Assembly: GCF_020329485.1 (NCBI RefSeq)
Contig: NZ_JAGKJI010000016.1
Span: forward strand, 1-64,000
Origin: Bradyrhizobium cenepequi
GTDB taxonomy: Bacteria; Pseudomonadota; Alphaproteobacteria; Rhizobiales; Xanthobacteraceae
Length of the DNA stretch: 64,000 nucleotides
Direction: 5' to 3'
The notes under the pieces were generated by a model. It saw only the letters and a list, made by a program, of their open reading frames with translations. It ran no database searches and was not told where the DNA came from. Position 1 is the stretch's first letter, and each line of letters begins with the position of its first letter. The position numbers and the translations under genes were made by a program. Of the stretch, positions 18,814-31,719 are shown one piece after another.

Positions 18814-20685
18814 TTATTTCGCCTGTTCGGCGTTGGCGCTCTTGGCCGGATCGGCCCACCAGTTCTCCGGCGCTCCCACGCCTTGCGCGTAGCGCGCCGG
18901 CTTCGGCGGATGGGCAAACAGGTCCCAATAGGCCACCTTGTGCGTGTTGGCGTACCATTGCGGCACCCAGTAACGGCCGGCGCGGAAGGCACGGTCGAAG
19001 GCGCGGCAGGCGGTGGTCAAATCCGCCCTGGTCTCGGCGGCGATGATCTTCTCGATCAGCGCATCGATCACCGGGCTGGAAATGCCGGCGAGGTTATAAG
19101 ACCCTTTGGTGTTGGCAGCATGCGAGGAAAAGAACGCACGCATGCTGTCGCCCGGCGTCGCCGACATCGAGAAGCGCTGGATGGTCATGTCGAAATCGAA
19201 ATCCTCCAGCCGCGCACGGTATTGTACGGCATCGATCAGCCGGAAGCTGGCGTCGATGCCGAGCGTGGCGAGGTTCTTGATGTAGGGCCCGTGGTGCGGC
19301 TGGATCGATGCTTCGTCGTTAAGGAACTCAATGGTGAAGGGCTCGCCGTTCGGCAACAGCCGCTTGCCGTCCTTGACAACGCAACCGGCCTCGCTCAGCA
19401 GTTGCACCGCCTTGCGCAGCAGCGTGCGGTCCTGCCCCGAGCCATCGGACACCGGCGGCACGAAGGGCTTGCCGAACACCTCGTCCGGCACCTGGCCGCG
19501 GAACGGTTCGAGCAGCGCCACTTCCTCCGGCGAGGGCGGACCGGACACCATCATGTCCGAGTTCTGGAACGGCGAATGGGTGCGGGCATACGCGCCGTAC
19601 ATGATGGTCTTGTTGGTCCACTCGAAATCAAAGGCGTAGATCAGCGCCTCGCGCACGCGCGGATCCCTGAACTTGTCCCGGCGCAGGTTGATGAACCAGC
19701 CCTGCGCGCCCGACGGCGTCTCGTCCGGCAGCAGCTCGCGCTTGACGCGGCCTTCCTTGATCGCGGGAAAATCATAGCGTGTCGCCCAGATGCGCGCGGT
19801 GAGTTCCTCGCGGTAGAGATAGTTCTTGCCCGTGAAGCCTTCGAACGCGACATCGCGGTCGCGATAGAATTCGTAGCGGACGGTATCGAAATTGTAGCTG
19901 CCACGGCAGACCGGGAGATCGGCCGCCCACCAGTCCTTGACGCGATCATACTCGATGAAGCGATTGACCTCGAACCGGCCGACCTTGTACGGCCCCGAGC
20001 CGAGCGGCGTATCGAGGGAGGATTCCTCGAACGGCCGGTTCGCGTAATAGGCTTTGGAGAAGATCGGTAGGCCCGCAACATAAAGCGGTACGTCACGCGC
20101 GCGGTTCGGTGCGAAGCTGGCGACGACAGTGGCATCGTCCACCGCCTCGGCCTTGATGAAGTCGCGAAGCTGCACCACGATCAGCGGGTGTCCCTTTTCC
20201 TTCAGCGTGTTCAGCGAGAAGGCGACGTCGTTGGCGGTCAGCTTCGAGCCGTCATGGAACCGTGCCTCGGGCCGGATCGTGAAAGTGTAGGTGAGCTTGT
20301 CTGGCGAGATCCGCACCGACTTCGCCGCGAACCCATACATCGCGTCCGGCTCGTCACCCGCGCGCGCCATCAGCGCCGCAAACGTCATGTCCATGCCCTG
20401 CGCACCCTCGCCCTTCAGGACGTAGGCGTTGAGCGAATTGAACGTGAAGTAGGATTGGTTATAGGCACGAACCGATGGGATCAGCGAGAACATGCCGCCC
20501 TTCGGCGCATTCACGTTGACATAGTCGAAATGGTGGAAGTCGGCGGGATATTTCAGATCGCCGAACGCCGACATGCCCTGCATCTCGACGCCGTTGTCGG
20601 CGGCTGCCGGACGAAGCCGCGTCGCGCAGAGCGCACCGATGCCGAGGCCGAGGCCGAGCGCGTGCCGGCGGGTGAATAGCGCCAT
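18814..20685 (-). CDS. yejA: Extracellular solute-binding protein, YejA-like (copy 2)
   Basis: A family 5 periplasmic binding protein of 623 residues for the Yej importer. The N-terminus MALFTRRHALGLGLGIGA resembles a Tat-type signal, with cleavage after PAAA. Family features are FGDLKYPADFHHFDYVNVNA, PKGGMFSLIPS, GPYKVGRFEV and RDPRVREALIYAFDFEW. I chose the ATG at 20685, which has AGGGA upstream; a TTG at 20703 that overlaps the preceding stop is an alternative. It is paralogous to the gene just upstream, so this importer has two receptors with possibly different peptide preferences. Confidence 0.9.
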   Translation of the reverse strand: MALFTRRHALGLGLGIGALCATRLRPAAADNGVEMQGMSAFGDLKYPADFHHFDYVNVNAPKGGMFSLIPSVRAYNQSYFTFNSLNAYVLKGEGAQGMDMTFAALMARAGDEPDAMYGFAAKSVRISPDKLTYTFTIRPEARFHDGSKLTANDVAFSLNTLKEKGHPLIVVQLRDFIKAEAVDDATVVASFAPNRARDVPLYVAGLPIFSKAYYANRPFEESSLDTPLGSGPYKVGRFEVNRFIEYDRVKDWWAADLPVCRGSYNFDTVRYEFYRDRDVAFEGFTGKNYLYREELTARIWATRYDFPAIKEGRVKRELLPDETPSGAQGWFINLRRDKFRDPRVREALIYAFDFEWTNKTIMYGAYARTHSPFQNSDMMVSGPPSPEEVALLEPFRGQVPDEVFGKPFVPPVSDGSGQDRTLLRKAVQLLSEAGCVVKDGKRLLPNGEPFTIEFLNDEASIQPHHGPYIKNLATLGIDASFRLIDAVQYRARLEDFDFDMTIQRFSMSATPGDSMRAFFSSHAANTKGSYNLAGISSPVIDALIEKIIAAETRADLTTACRAFDRAFRAGRYWVPQWYANTHKVAYWDLFAHPPKPARYAQGVGAPENWWADPAKSANAEQAK

Positions 20686-20699
20686 GCGCGAAAAATCCC

Positions 20700-22595
20700 T
20701 CAAGACCGTTTGCCGATCCGGTTTGCCTTGTCCACGTCATACCACCATAGCGAGGGCAGGCCGGAGCGCGCATATTTCGGCAGTTCCGCATGGCCAAAGC
20801 GATCCCAGAGCGCATAGCGCGCATAGGGATAGCTGAACTGCGGCACCACGTAGAAATTCCAGAGCAGCACCCGGTCCAGCGCCTTGGTCGCGGCGACGAG
20901 GCCGGCGCGGTCCTTGGCGAAGATGACTTTGTCGATCAGCGCGTCCACCGCCGGGTTCTTAATGCCGATCGTGTTCTTCGATCCCGGTTGATCTGCAGTT
21001 TGCGAACCCCAGAATTCGCGCTGCTCATTGCCAGGCGAAAGCGACTGGCCCCAAACATCAGTGATGATGTCGAAATCGAAACTGCGAATCCGATTCTCGT
21101 ACTGCACGTCGTCAACGACACGGACCGACGTGGTGACGCCGATGCGCTCCAGCGAGGGCTTGAAGAACAGCGCGATCCGCTCGGACGACGGATCCTGCAC
21201 CAGGATCTCCACGCTCACCGGCTTGCCCGAAGGATCGACCAGCTTGCGCTCGCGCACCTCGAACCCGGCCTCTTTCAACAGCTTCATGGCCTCGCGCAGG
21301 TTCGCGCGCACCGCTTCGGGATTGCCGCCGACCGGGTTGGTATAAGGCGTCGTGAAAACCTCCGGAGGCACCTTGTCGCGGACGGTCTGCAGGATTTCGA
21401 GTTCTTGTCCCTCCGGCAGGCCCGAGGACGCCAATTCCGTGCCGTAGAAATAGCTGTCGATGCGCTTGTACTGATTGTAGAAAAGCTGCTTGTTCATCTC
21501 CTCGAAATCGAACGCGAAGTTGAACGCGCGCCTGAGGCGGGTATCCCTGAACTGCTCGCGGCGCAGGTTGAGCACAAAGCCCTGCATGCGACCGAGATCG
21601 TTGATCGGAAACTCCCGCTTGACGACGCGCTTCTCAGTCACGGCCGGAAAATCATAAGCGGTCGCCCACTGTTTCGCCGAGTTCTCGACGATCCAGTCGG
21701 CCTGGTCGGCCTTGAAAGCTTCGAGCGCGACGTTGTTGTCGCGGAAGTATTCGGAACGCAACTCGTCGAAATTGTTCTGGCCGATCCGGACTGGAAGGTT
21801 GGCGCCCCAGTAATCCTTCACCCGTTCGAGCCGGACTGAACGGCCGGCGACGAAGTCGGCGATCCGATACGGGCCTGAGCCGAGCGGCTTTTCCAGTGTG
21901 GTCGCTGAGATATCGCGCTTGCGGCCCTGGTCGTCGGTGCCCTCCCAATAATGCTTCGGCAGCACCAGCAGTTGGCCGACGATGTGCGGCAATTCACGAT
22001 TGCCCGGCACATCGAAAGTGAATTTGACGTCGCGTTCGCCGCTCTTCTCAACCTTGGTCACGTGCCGGTAATAGGCTCCGTAGAACGGGCTTTGCTTCTT
22101 GAGCGTCTCGAGCGAGAAGATCACGTCCTCCGGCGTCACCGGCTTGCCGTCATGCCAGCGCGCCTCCTTGCGCAGCCGGTAGATCACCCAACTGAAATCG
22201 TCGGGGTGAGATGCGCCTTCGGCGAGCAGGCCGTATTCGGTCGAGACCTCATCCTGCGAGGCTGACATCAATGCGTCGTAGATCATCGTCGCGGCCTGTG
22301 CGATCGAGCCCTTCACGCCCATCACCGCGATGTTGAAATTGTCGAATGTGCCGAGCGAGATGATCCGCGCGACGCCGCCCTTCGGCGCATCCGGATTGAC
22401 ATAGTCGAAACGCTGGAAGCCGGCCGGATACTTGATGTCGCCGAACAACGACAGCGCGTGGCGCCACGCCGGCCCCTCGCTTCCCGATTGCGCCTGTGCG
22501 CTTGATATCGCCGGAATGCCGGCTGCCGTGCCCATCACGGGGGTCAGCGCGGCCACCGCGCCGGTCTGCAGAAGATGTCGTCGGGTAATGGCCAA
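20700..22595 (-). CDS. yejA: Extracellular solute-binding protein, YejA-like (copy 1)
   Basis: A 631-residue family 5 binding protein, first gene of the minus-strand importer operon. The start appears to be TTG at 22595: an AGGAAG Shine-Dalgarno lies 6 nt upstream, and no in-frame ATG is close. The N-terminus reads AITRRHLLQTGAVAALTPVM, a Tat-like twin-Arg signal, and cleavage is expected near SSAQA. Conserved parts include SLFGDIKYPAGFQRFDYVN, PDAPKGGVARIISL, EARWHDGKPVTPEDVIFSLE and GSGPYRIADF. It shares the same architecture as copy 2 but differs over most positions, so the duplication is old. Confidence 0.91.
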   Translation of the reverse strand: MAITRRHLLQTGAVAALTPVMGTAAGIPAISSAQAQSGSEGPAWRHALSLFGDIKYPAGFQRFDYVNPDAPKGGVARIISLGTFDNFNIAVMGVKGSIAQAATMIYDALMSASQDEVSTEYGLLAEGASHPDDFSWVIYRLRKEARWHDGKPVTPEDVIFSLETLKKQSPFYGAYYRHVTKVEKSGERDVKFTFDVPGNRELPHIVGQLLVLPKHYWEGTDDQGRKRDISATTLEKPLGSGPYRIADFVAGRSVRLERVKDYWGANLPVRIGQNNFDELRSEYFRDNNVALEAFKADQADWIVENSAKQWATAYDFPAVTEKRVVKREFPINDLGRMQGFVLNLRREQFRDTRLRRAFNFAFDFEEMNKQLFYNQYKRIDSYFYGTELASSGLPEGQELEILQTVRDKVPPEVFTTPYTNPVGGNPEAVRANLREAMKLLKEAGFEVRERKLVDPSGKPVSVEILVQDPSSERIALFFKPSLERIGVTTSVRVVDDVQYENRIRSFDFDIITDVWGQSLSPGNEQREFWGSQTADQPGSKNTIGIKNPAVDALIDKVIFAKDRAGLVAATKALDRVLLWNFYVVPQFSYPYARYALWDRFGHAELPKYARSGLPSLWWYDVDKANRIGKRS

Positions 22596-22751
22596 AGGGA
22601 GCTTCCTGTCGTGAACCGGGGGTTACGCACTAAGTGCGTAATATAGGACAAGGTTTCGACCGATTATGTTGCTTTTTCCTCATCTTGGAAGCCTGGGGAC
22701 CATCACGTGTGCGGCGAAACGTCCCGCTGACAATGATGCGGTCCATACGGA

Positions 22752-22776
22752 AACGGCCAGGCAATGCCTGGCCGTT
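22752..22776 (-). terminator. Hairpin terminator after cycM
   Basis: Arms AACGGCCAGGC and GCCTGGCCGTT form an 11-bp stem with a 3-nt loop, 24 bp past the cycM stop on the minus strand. The stem ends in TT and is followed by TCC. It is plausible as an intrinsic terminator, though the T-run is short. Confidence 0.6.
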
Positions 22777-22800
22777 GCGATTGAATCTGCGGCGGAAATT

Positions 22801-23352
22801 CTATTTCTGCGCGGTCGGCAGCGGCTGGGGATGATCCGACAGCGAATTCAGGTAGGCGATCACGTCTGCGCGTTCGCTGTCCTTCGGAATGCCGGCGAAG
22901 CCCATCGCGGTGCCCGGGATGAAACCCTTCGGGTTGGTGAGGAACTTGTTGAGGTCGTCGAAGGTCCAGGTGCCGCCCTTGGCCTTCATCGCGGCCGAGA
23001 AGTTGAACCCGCGTCCTTCACCGCGCGGCTCGCCCACGATGCCAAAGAGATTCGGGCCGACGCGGTTCGGGCCCCCCTTCTCGAAGGTGTGGCAGGCCTG
23101 GCACTTCTTGGCAGCCGCGGCGCCCTTTTCCACAGAGGCGGTCTGCAGCAGCTTCTCGATCGGCTCGGATGGTGCCGGAGCAGCGCCACCGCCGCCACCG
23201 CTCGGCGCTTCTTCCTTCACGGCAATCTCAAAACCCGGCTTCTCCAGCGGCTTCGGCGTGAACACCGCCTGCGCGGCAAAGCTCGTCACCAGGACAATGA
23301 GGCAGGTGCCGAGGATCGCACCGAGAATCTTGTTGAGTTCGAAGGAGTCCAT
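22801..23352 (-). CDS. cycM: Membrane-anchored cytochrome c (CycM type)
   Basis: A 183-residue class I cytochrome c held in the membrane by an uncleaved N-terminal helix (KILGAILGTCLIVLVTSF, about residues 8-25). A Gly/Ala/Pro-rich linker follows, then the haem site KKCQACHTF (CxxCH at about 84-88) and a likely axial Met in PGTAMGFAGI (about 150). Length and architecture match CycM of Bradyrhizobium japonicum, which carries electrons from the bc1 complex to the aa3 oxidase in aerobic respiration. It is divergent from kdsB and has its own hairpin downstream. Confidence 0.93.
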   Translation of the reverse strand: MDSFELNKILGAILGTCLIVLVTSFAAQAVFTPKPLEKPGFEIAVKEEAPSGGGGGAAPAPSEPIEKLLQTASVEKGAAAAKKCQACHTFEKGGPNRVGPNLFGIVGEPRGEGRGFNFSAAMKAKGGTWTFDDLNKFLTNPKGFIPGTAMGFAGIPKDSERADVIAYLNSLSDHPQPLPTAQK

Positions 23353-23556
23353 TTCGGATCAGGCTCCAAGCCTAAAATGTCGAATTCAGGCGGGCCGAAC
23401 GGCCGCGGGGGGTGAGCCTCGGAATCAGCCCTCATCGCGCCTCCCCCGAGCGACTTTGAGATATCGGTTTGCCTGCGCTCTGGCAACCCGTATAAACGCG
23501 CCGACTTTTGTCCCCTCCCCACCCCTGATTCCTGCCGCCGGCAGGGTTTCGTTACG

Positions 23557-24297
23557 ATGGCTGACCCGCGGATTTTGGTGCTGATTCCCGCCCGCATGGC
23601 GGCCACGAGGCTGCCGGGCAAGCCGCTCCTGGACATCGCCGGCCAGCCGATGATTGTCCACGTATTGCGCCGGGCGGAAGAAGCCAACATTGGCCGGGTC
23701 GCGGTCGCGACCGACACGCCGGAGATCGCCACGGCCGTCAAAGCGGCCGGCGGCGAGGTGGTGATGACCCGCGCCGATCACCCTTCCGGCTCCGACCGCA
23801 TCTTTGAGGCCGCAACCACGCTCGATCCGCAAGCCAGGGCCGAGATCGTGGTCAACCTGCAGGGCGATTTCCCGACCATCACGCCGGAAACGATCCGCGC
23901 CGTGCTGCCGCCGCTCGATGATGGCGCGGTCGATATCGCGACGCTCGCCTCCGAGATCCACACCGAGGAGGAGAGCCTCAACCCGAACGTGGTGAAGGCG
24001 GTGGGTTCGCCGATTTCGCCGCGGCGGTTGCGTGCGCTCTATTTTACCCGTGCCACCGCGCCGTTCGGCGACGGCCCGCGCTACCACCATATCGGCCTTT
24101 ACGCCTATCGCCGCGCCGCGCTGGAGCGATTCGTCCGGCTGCCGCCCTCGCCCCTGGAACTACAGGAGAAGCTCGAGCAGCTCCGTGCGCTGGAGGCGGG
24201 GATGCGGATCGACGTCACCATCGTGGGTACCGTGCCGCGCGGCGTCGACACCCCGGCCGACCTCGAAACCGCCCGGCAGATACTGGCCAAAACCTGA
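23557..24297 (+). CDS. kdsB: 3-deoxy-manno-octulosonate cytidylyltransferase
   Basis: KdsB (246 residues) joins CTP and KDO to make CMP-KDO for lipid A core assembly in the cytoplasm. The nucleotidyltransferase motif ILVLIPARMAATRLPGKPLL is at the N-terminus, followed by TDHP-like RADHPSGSDRI, the metal-binding VVNLQGDFPTI and the C-terminal VPRGVDTPADLETARQIL. Length is normal. It lies 31 bp upstream of pheA on the same strand and may be cotranscribed with it. Confidence 0.96.
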   Translation: MADPRILVLIPARMAATRLPGKPLLDIAGQPMIVHVLRRAEEANIGRVAVATDTPEIATAVKAAGGEVVMTRADHPSGSDRIFEAATTLDPQARAEIVVNLQGDFPTITPETIRAVLPPLDDGAVDIATLASEIHTEEESLNPNVVKAVGSPISPRRLRALYFTRATAPFGDGPRYHHIGLYAYRRAALERFVRLPPSPLELQEKLEQLRALEAGMRIDVTIVGTVPRGVDTPADLETARQILAKT

Positions 24298-24328
24298 ACC
24301 GCTGCTAAAAGGTCGCCAGGAAAACGAT

Positions 24329-25189
24329 ATGACCAAGAAGCTGAAAATCGCCTTCCAGGGCGAGCCCGGGGCCAATTCCCACATCGCGATCGTCGAGGCC
24401 TATCCCGACGCCGAGCCGCTGCCCTGCGCAACCTTCGAAGACGCGCTGTCGGCGATTTCGTCCGGCGAGGCCGATCTCGGCATGATCCCGATCGAGAATT
24501 CGGTCGCCGGCCGCGTCGCCGACATCCACCATTTGTTGCCGGCCTCCGGCCTGTTCATCGTCGGTGAATGGTTCCTGCCGGTCCGGCATCAGTTGATGGC
24601 GGTGAAGGGTGCCAAGCTCGCCGAGATCAAGAGCGTGGAGAGCCATGTGCACGCGCTCGGCCAGTGCCGGCGCATCATCCGCAAGCTTGGCATCAAGCCG
24701 ATCGTCGCCGCCGATACCGCCGGCAGCGCCCGCGACATTTCCGAGCGCGGCGACAGAAGCGTCGCCGCCATCGCCTCGCGCCTTGCCGCCGACATCTACG
24801 GCCTCGACATCCTGGCCGAGGATATCGAGGACGAGTCCCACAACACCACCCGCTTCGTGCTGCTGGCACGCGAGGCCAAATGGGCCGAGCAGGGTTCGGG
24901 TCCGCTGGTGACCACTTTCGTATTTCGGGTGCGCAACCTGCCCGCCGCGCTCTACAAGGCGCTCGGCGGCTTCGCCACCAACGGCGTCAACATGACCAAG
25001 CTCGAAAGCTATATGGTCGACGGTAATTTCTTCGCGACGCAATTCTATGCCGACGTCGACGGCCACCCCTATGACCGCGGACTGGCGTTCGCTCTGGAAG
25101 AGCTGAAATTCTTCTCGCGCGAATTGCGTATCGTGGGCGTCTATCCCGCCCACCCCTTCCGCGCCACCTTCAGCGAGAAGGCGGATTGA
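24329..25189 (+). CDS. pheA: Prephenate dehydratase with C-terminal ACT domain
   Basis: A 286-residue monofunctional prephenate dehydratase, which turns prephenate into phenylpyruvate for phenylalanine synthesis. The catalytic domain starts KIAFQGEPGANSHIAI, contains GMIPIENSVAGRVADIHHLL and ends with the catalytic HNTTRFVLLARE at about residues 170-181. An ACT domain follows (PAALYKALGGFATNGVNMTK, then LESYMVDGNFFATQFYADV), which normally gives feedback inhibition by Phe. No chorismate mutase domain is present, so it differs from the enteric P-protein. The ATG at 24329 lies 31 bp after kdsB; upstream in-frame sequence overlaps kdsB and is not conserved. Confidence 0.95.
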   Translation: MTKKLKIAFQGEPGANSHIAIVEAYPDAEPLPCATFEDALSAISSGEADLGMIPIENSVAGRVADIHHLLPASGLFIVGEWFLPVRHQLMAVKGAKLAEIKSVESHVHALGQCRRIIRKLGIKPIVAADTAGSARDISERGDRSVAAIASRLAADIYGLDILAEDIEDESHNTTRFVLLAREAKWAEQGSGPLVTTFVFRVRNLPAALYKALGGFATNGVNMTKLESYMVDGNFFATQFYADVDGHPYDRGLAFALEELKFFSRELRIVGVYPAHPFRATFSEKAD

Positions 25190-25201
25190 CGGCGTGTAAG
25201 A

Positions 25202-26221
25202 TCAGGCTGCTGCTTTGCTGTGAAGCCCGAACGCGTCCGCCAGCAGGCTGTACGATTTCTTTCTTGCCTCGTGGTCATACACCGCGGTGATGATCATCAG
25301 CTCATCCGCCTCAGTCGCCGCGATCAGCGGCTGCAGTTTTGCCATCACCGTCGCCGGACTGCCGACAAAGAAGCGCGACCGGTTGCGGGCGATGGAAGCG
25401 CGCTCAGTGTCGGTATAGGGATAGGCCAGCGCCTCCTCCACGCTCGGCAGCGGCAGATACTGGCCGCGATCCCGGCGCAGGCGATTGAGGTCCATCGACA
25501 GCGCCAGCTTTTCTGCTTCATCATCGGTCTCGGCGGCGACCGCCGCGACCCCGAGGATCGCTTGCGGGGTCTGGCGCCAGCCCGACGGCTTGAAGTGCGC
25601 CCGATAATTCGTCATCGCATCGACTGCGTCATGGGTCGCGAAATGATGCGCGAAGGCGAAGCCCATGCCGACCTGCGCCGCGAGCTCGGACGAATAGCCG
25701 CTGGAGCCGAGCAGCCAAATCGGCGGCAGCGGCGAATCGTCGGGCATCGCCACCACATTGTTGAAGGGATGGCCGGGCGGAAAGTCGCGCGTCTCCCACA
25801 GCGTCAATTCCTGCAGCCGCTCCAGGAAATCGTCGCCTTCGCGGCGGTCGAGCCGGCTCCGCAGCGCGTAGGCCGTGGCGCCGTCGGTGCCGGGCGCCCG
25901 CCCGAGGCCAAGATCGATGCGGCCGGGGAACAGCGCCTCCAGCATCTTGAAGCGCTCGGCAACCACCAGCGGCGCGTGGTTGGGCAGCATCACGCCGCCG
26001 GAGCCGATGCGGATGTTCTTCGTCACCGCGGCGATCTGCCCGATCATCAGGTCCGGCGCGGGGCTCGCGACGGAGGCGAGGTTGTGGTGCTCGGCGAGCC
26101 AATATCTGACATAGCCGAGCCCATCGACATGGCGCGCCAGATCGATGCTGTTGCGCAGCGCCGCGGCGGGCTTTGTGGCTGTCGTGACGACCGAAAGGTC
26201 CAGGACGGAAAGCGGGATCAT
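25202..26221 (-). CDS. LLM-class flavin-dependent oxidoreductase
   Basis: A 339-residue bacterial-luciferase-like monooxygenase that would use reduced FMN and O2. Family features are IPLSVLDLSVVTTATKPAAA at the N-terminus, RYWLAEHHNLASVASPAPD, RIGSGGVMLPNHAPLVVAE and RIDLGLGRAPGTDG. It belongs to the group often annotated MsnO8 or YhbW-like. The substrate is unknown. It is convergent with pheA with only 12 bp between stops, and there is no functional link to its neighbours. Confidence 0.9.
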   Translation of the reverse strand: MIPLSVLDLSVVTTATKPAAALRNSIDLARHVDGLGYVRYWLAEHHNLASVASPAPDLMIGQIAAVTKNIRIGSGGVMLPNHAPLVVAERFKMLEALFPGRIDLGLGRAPGTDGATAYALRSRLDRREGDDFLERLQELTLWETRDFPPGHPFNNVVAMPDDSPLPPIWLLGSSGYSSELAAQVGMGFAFAHHFATHDAVDAMTNYRAHFKPSGWRQTPQAILGVAAVAAETDDEAEKLALSMDLNRLRRDRGQYLPLPSVEEALAYPYTDTERASIARNRSRFFVGSPATVMAKLQPLIAATEADELMIITAVYDHEARKKSYSLLADAFGLHSKAAA

Positions 26222-26617
26222 CGCGCTAAACTAGGGCGGCGCATTGAAACCACAAAGCCCCTCAGCGCGCAGATCAGCTCCGCTGACATCCCCGAACGTG
26301 AAGCTGCGCCACCGCATCAAGTGTGGGACAGAATGTCATTAATCCACAATAATCCTTTGGTGCCCATGCTCATGTAGGGGAATCGATTTGACCCAATAAT
26401 CAGAATAATTAGCTGTTTTTGCTAGGATTTCGAGATAAGATGGCGGAGCCTATGCTCTTGCCCACTTCGCATTGAAATTGTCGCATACAGCCAACAAATT
26501 TACCTAAAGTGGGCAAATTCCCATTGCTGATGGGCTGTTTGGCCGGCCCGCTTTGCCCTATCTTACCACCTCGACTGCCCAGCCTGTGCCGATTGTCCCG
26601 TGGAGCTTGTGAGAGCC
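26222..26617. promoter_or_regulatory. Long AT-rich leader region upstream of metF
   Basis: About 395 bp between the LLM gene and metF, clearly more AT-rich around 26340-26520 than the rest of the window. It contains a perfect 10-bp inverted repeat, TTGCCCACTT (26458-26467) and AAGTGGGCAA (26507-26516), and a small CCCAT-TGCTG-ATGGG hairpin at 26520-26534. A TTGACC-like -35 candidate lies near 26388. I do not recognise a known riboswitch. The placement suggests control of metF-metH, by a protein or an RNA structure. Confidence 0.5.
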
Positions 26618-27514
26618 ATGACCGAGGTTGCCGCCCCGCCGTTCAGGACTCCCGCCATTTCCTTCGAGTTCTTCCCGCCGAAGACCGAGGAGATGGAGCG
26701 CAATCTTTGGGACACGATCAACCGACTGGCGCCGCTGTCGCCGACCTTCGTCTCCGTGACCTATGGCGCCGGCGGATCGACCCGCGAGCGCACCCATTCG
26801 ACGATCGCCCGCATCCTGAACGAAACCAGGCTGTTGCCGGCGGCGCATCTGACCTGCGTCAGCGCCTCACGCAGCGAGATCGACGAGATCGTCGACCGCT
26901 ATCATGAGGTCGGTGTCCGCCACATCGTGGCGCTGCGCGGCGATCCACCTGGTGGTATCGGTACGCCCTATTTCACGCATCCGGACGGCTACCAAAGCTC
27001 GCCCGAACTGGTCGCTGGCATCAAGAAGCGCCATCTCGATATCGAGATTTCGGTCTCGGCCTATCCGGAGAAGCATCCGGAGAGCCCGAATTTCGACGCC
27101 GATATCGACACGCTGAAGGCCAAGGTCGATGCCGGCGCGACGCGCGCCATCACCCAGGTGTTCTTCGACAACGATCTCTACTTCCGCTACCTCGACCGGG
27201 TGCGCTCGCGCGGCATCGAGATCCCGATCGTGCCGGGCATCATGCCGATGCACAATTTCAAGCAGGCCCGCAATTTCGTCACGCGCGCCGGCACCACGGT
27301 GCCGGACTGGTTTGCCGCGAAATTCGAAGGCCTCGATGACGATGCCGAGACCCGCAAACTGGTAGCCGCCACCGTCGCCGCCGGCCAGGTGCAGAAGCTC
27401 GCAAAACACGGCGTCGACACCTTCCATTTCTACACCATGAACCGCGCCGATCTCGTGTTCGCGATCAGCCATCTGCTCGGCATCCGTCCGAACGGCGCGA
27501 AGAAAGCTGCCTGA
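26618..27514 (+). CDS. metF: 5,10-methylenetetrahydrofolate reductase
   Basis: MetF (298 residues) reduces methylene-THF to 5-methyl-THF with FAD, providing the methyl donor used by MetH. The family opening ISFEFFPPKTEEMERNLWDT carries the catalytic Glu. FAD/folate-site motifs VTYGAGGSTRERTHS, HLTCVSASR, HIVALRGDPPGG and IPIVPGIMPMHNF follow. The ATG at 26618 gives MTEVAAPPFRTP; a GTG six codons upstream is possible. metH starts 4 bp after the stop, so the two consecutive pathway enzymes form an operon. Confidence 0.96.
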   Translation: MTEVAAPPFRTPAISFEFFPPKTEEMERNLWDTINRLAPLSPTFVSVTYGAGGSTRERTHSTIARILNETRLLPAAHLTCVSASRSEIDEIVDRYHEVGVRHIVALRGDPPGGIGTPYFTHPDGYQSSPELVAGIKKRHLDIEISVSAYPEKHPESPNFDADIDTLKAKVDAGATRAITQVFFDNDLYFRYLDRVRSRGIEIPIVPGIMPMHNFKQARNFVTRAGTTVPDWFAAKFEGLDDDAETRKLVAATVAAGQVQKLAKHGVDTFHFYTMNRADLVFAISHLLGIRPNGAKKAA

Positions 27515-27518
27515 TCAA

Positions 27519-31373
<3,855 letters not shown>

Positions 31374-31394
31374 TCGCGCGGTGCCCACCACCGC

Positions 31395-31518
31395 CGTCAT
31401 TCCGGGGCGCGCGCGGCGCGAGCTATGATGTGCAATTGCACATCAGAGAATCCATCAAACCGCAACGTCGGTGGAGAAATGGATTCCGGGCTCATCGCTG
31501 CGCGATGCCCCCGAATGA
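31395..31518. repeat. Dispersed repeat bounded by CGTCATTC / GAATGACG
   Basis: The ends CGTCATTCCGGGG and CCCCCGAATGACG are inverted. Inside is a perfect 18-nt palindrome, GATGTGCAATTGCACATC (31427-31444), then GAATCCAT and ATGGATTCCGGG. The copy at 56652-56778 has the same ends, order of parts and an equivalent central palindrome with different bases. Confidence 0.75.
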
Positions 31519-31719
31519 CGAGTGCAATTGGCGCGAATTTTTTCAATCCAATCAAGGTGATTTGCCCCATCCAGCCCTCGCGCAAGAAATATTCCGCTTC
31601 CGTCGTCGGGCAAATCAGTGATTTAACTCCGCGCGTCTCACCCGAAATGAGGGGCGGGTCGCGATCGTCACGAACGTTGCGGTGAGATGCGGTGGACGCG
31701 GGTGTTGCGACTGACGAGC

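Noticed and set aside
18421..20070. A 549-codon plus-strand frame over yejB and the yejA-like gene
   Set aside because: It lies opposite two well-supported genes and the translation is Arg/His/Gly-rich with no family motif.
26222..26617. Known SAM, SAH or cobalamin riboswitch before metF
   Set aside because: I could not match any known conserved core; only generic inverted repeats are present.
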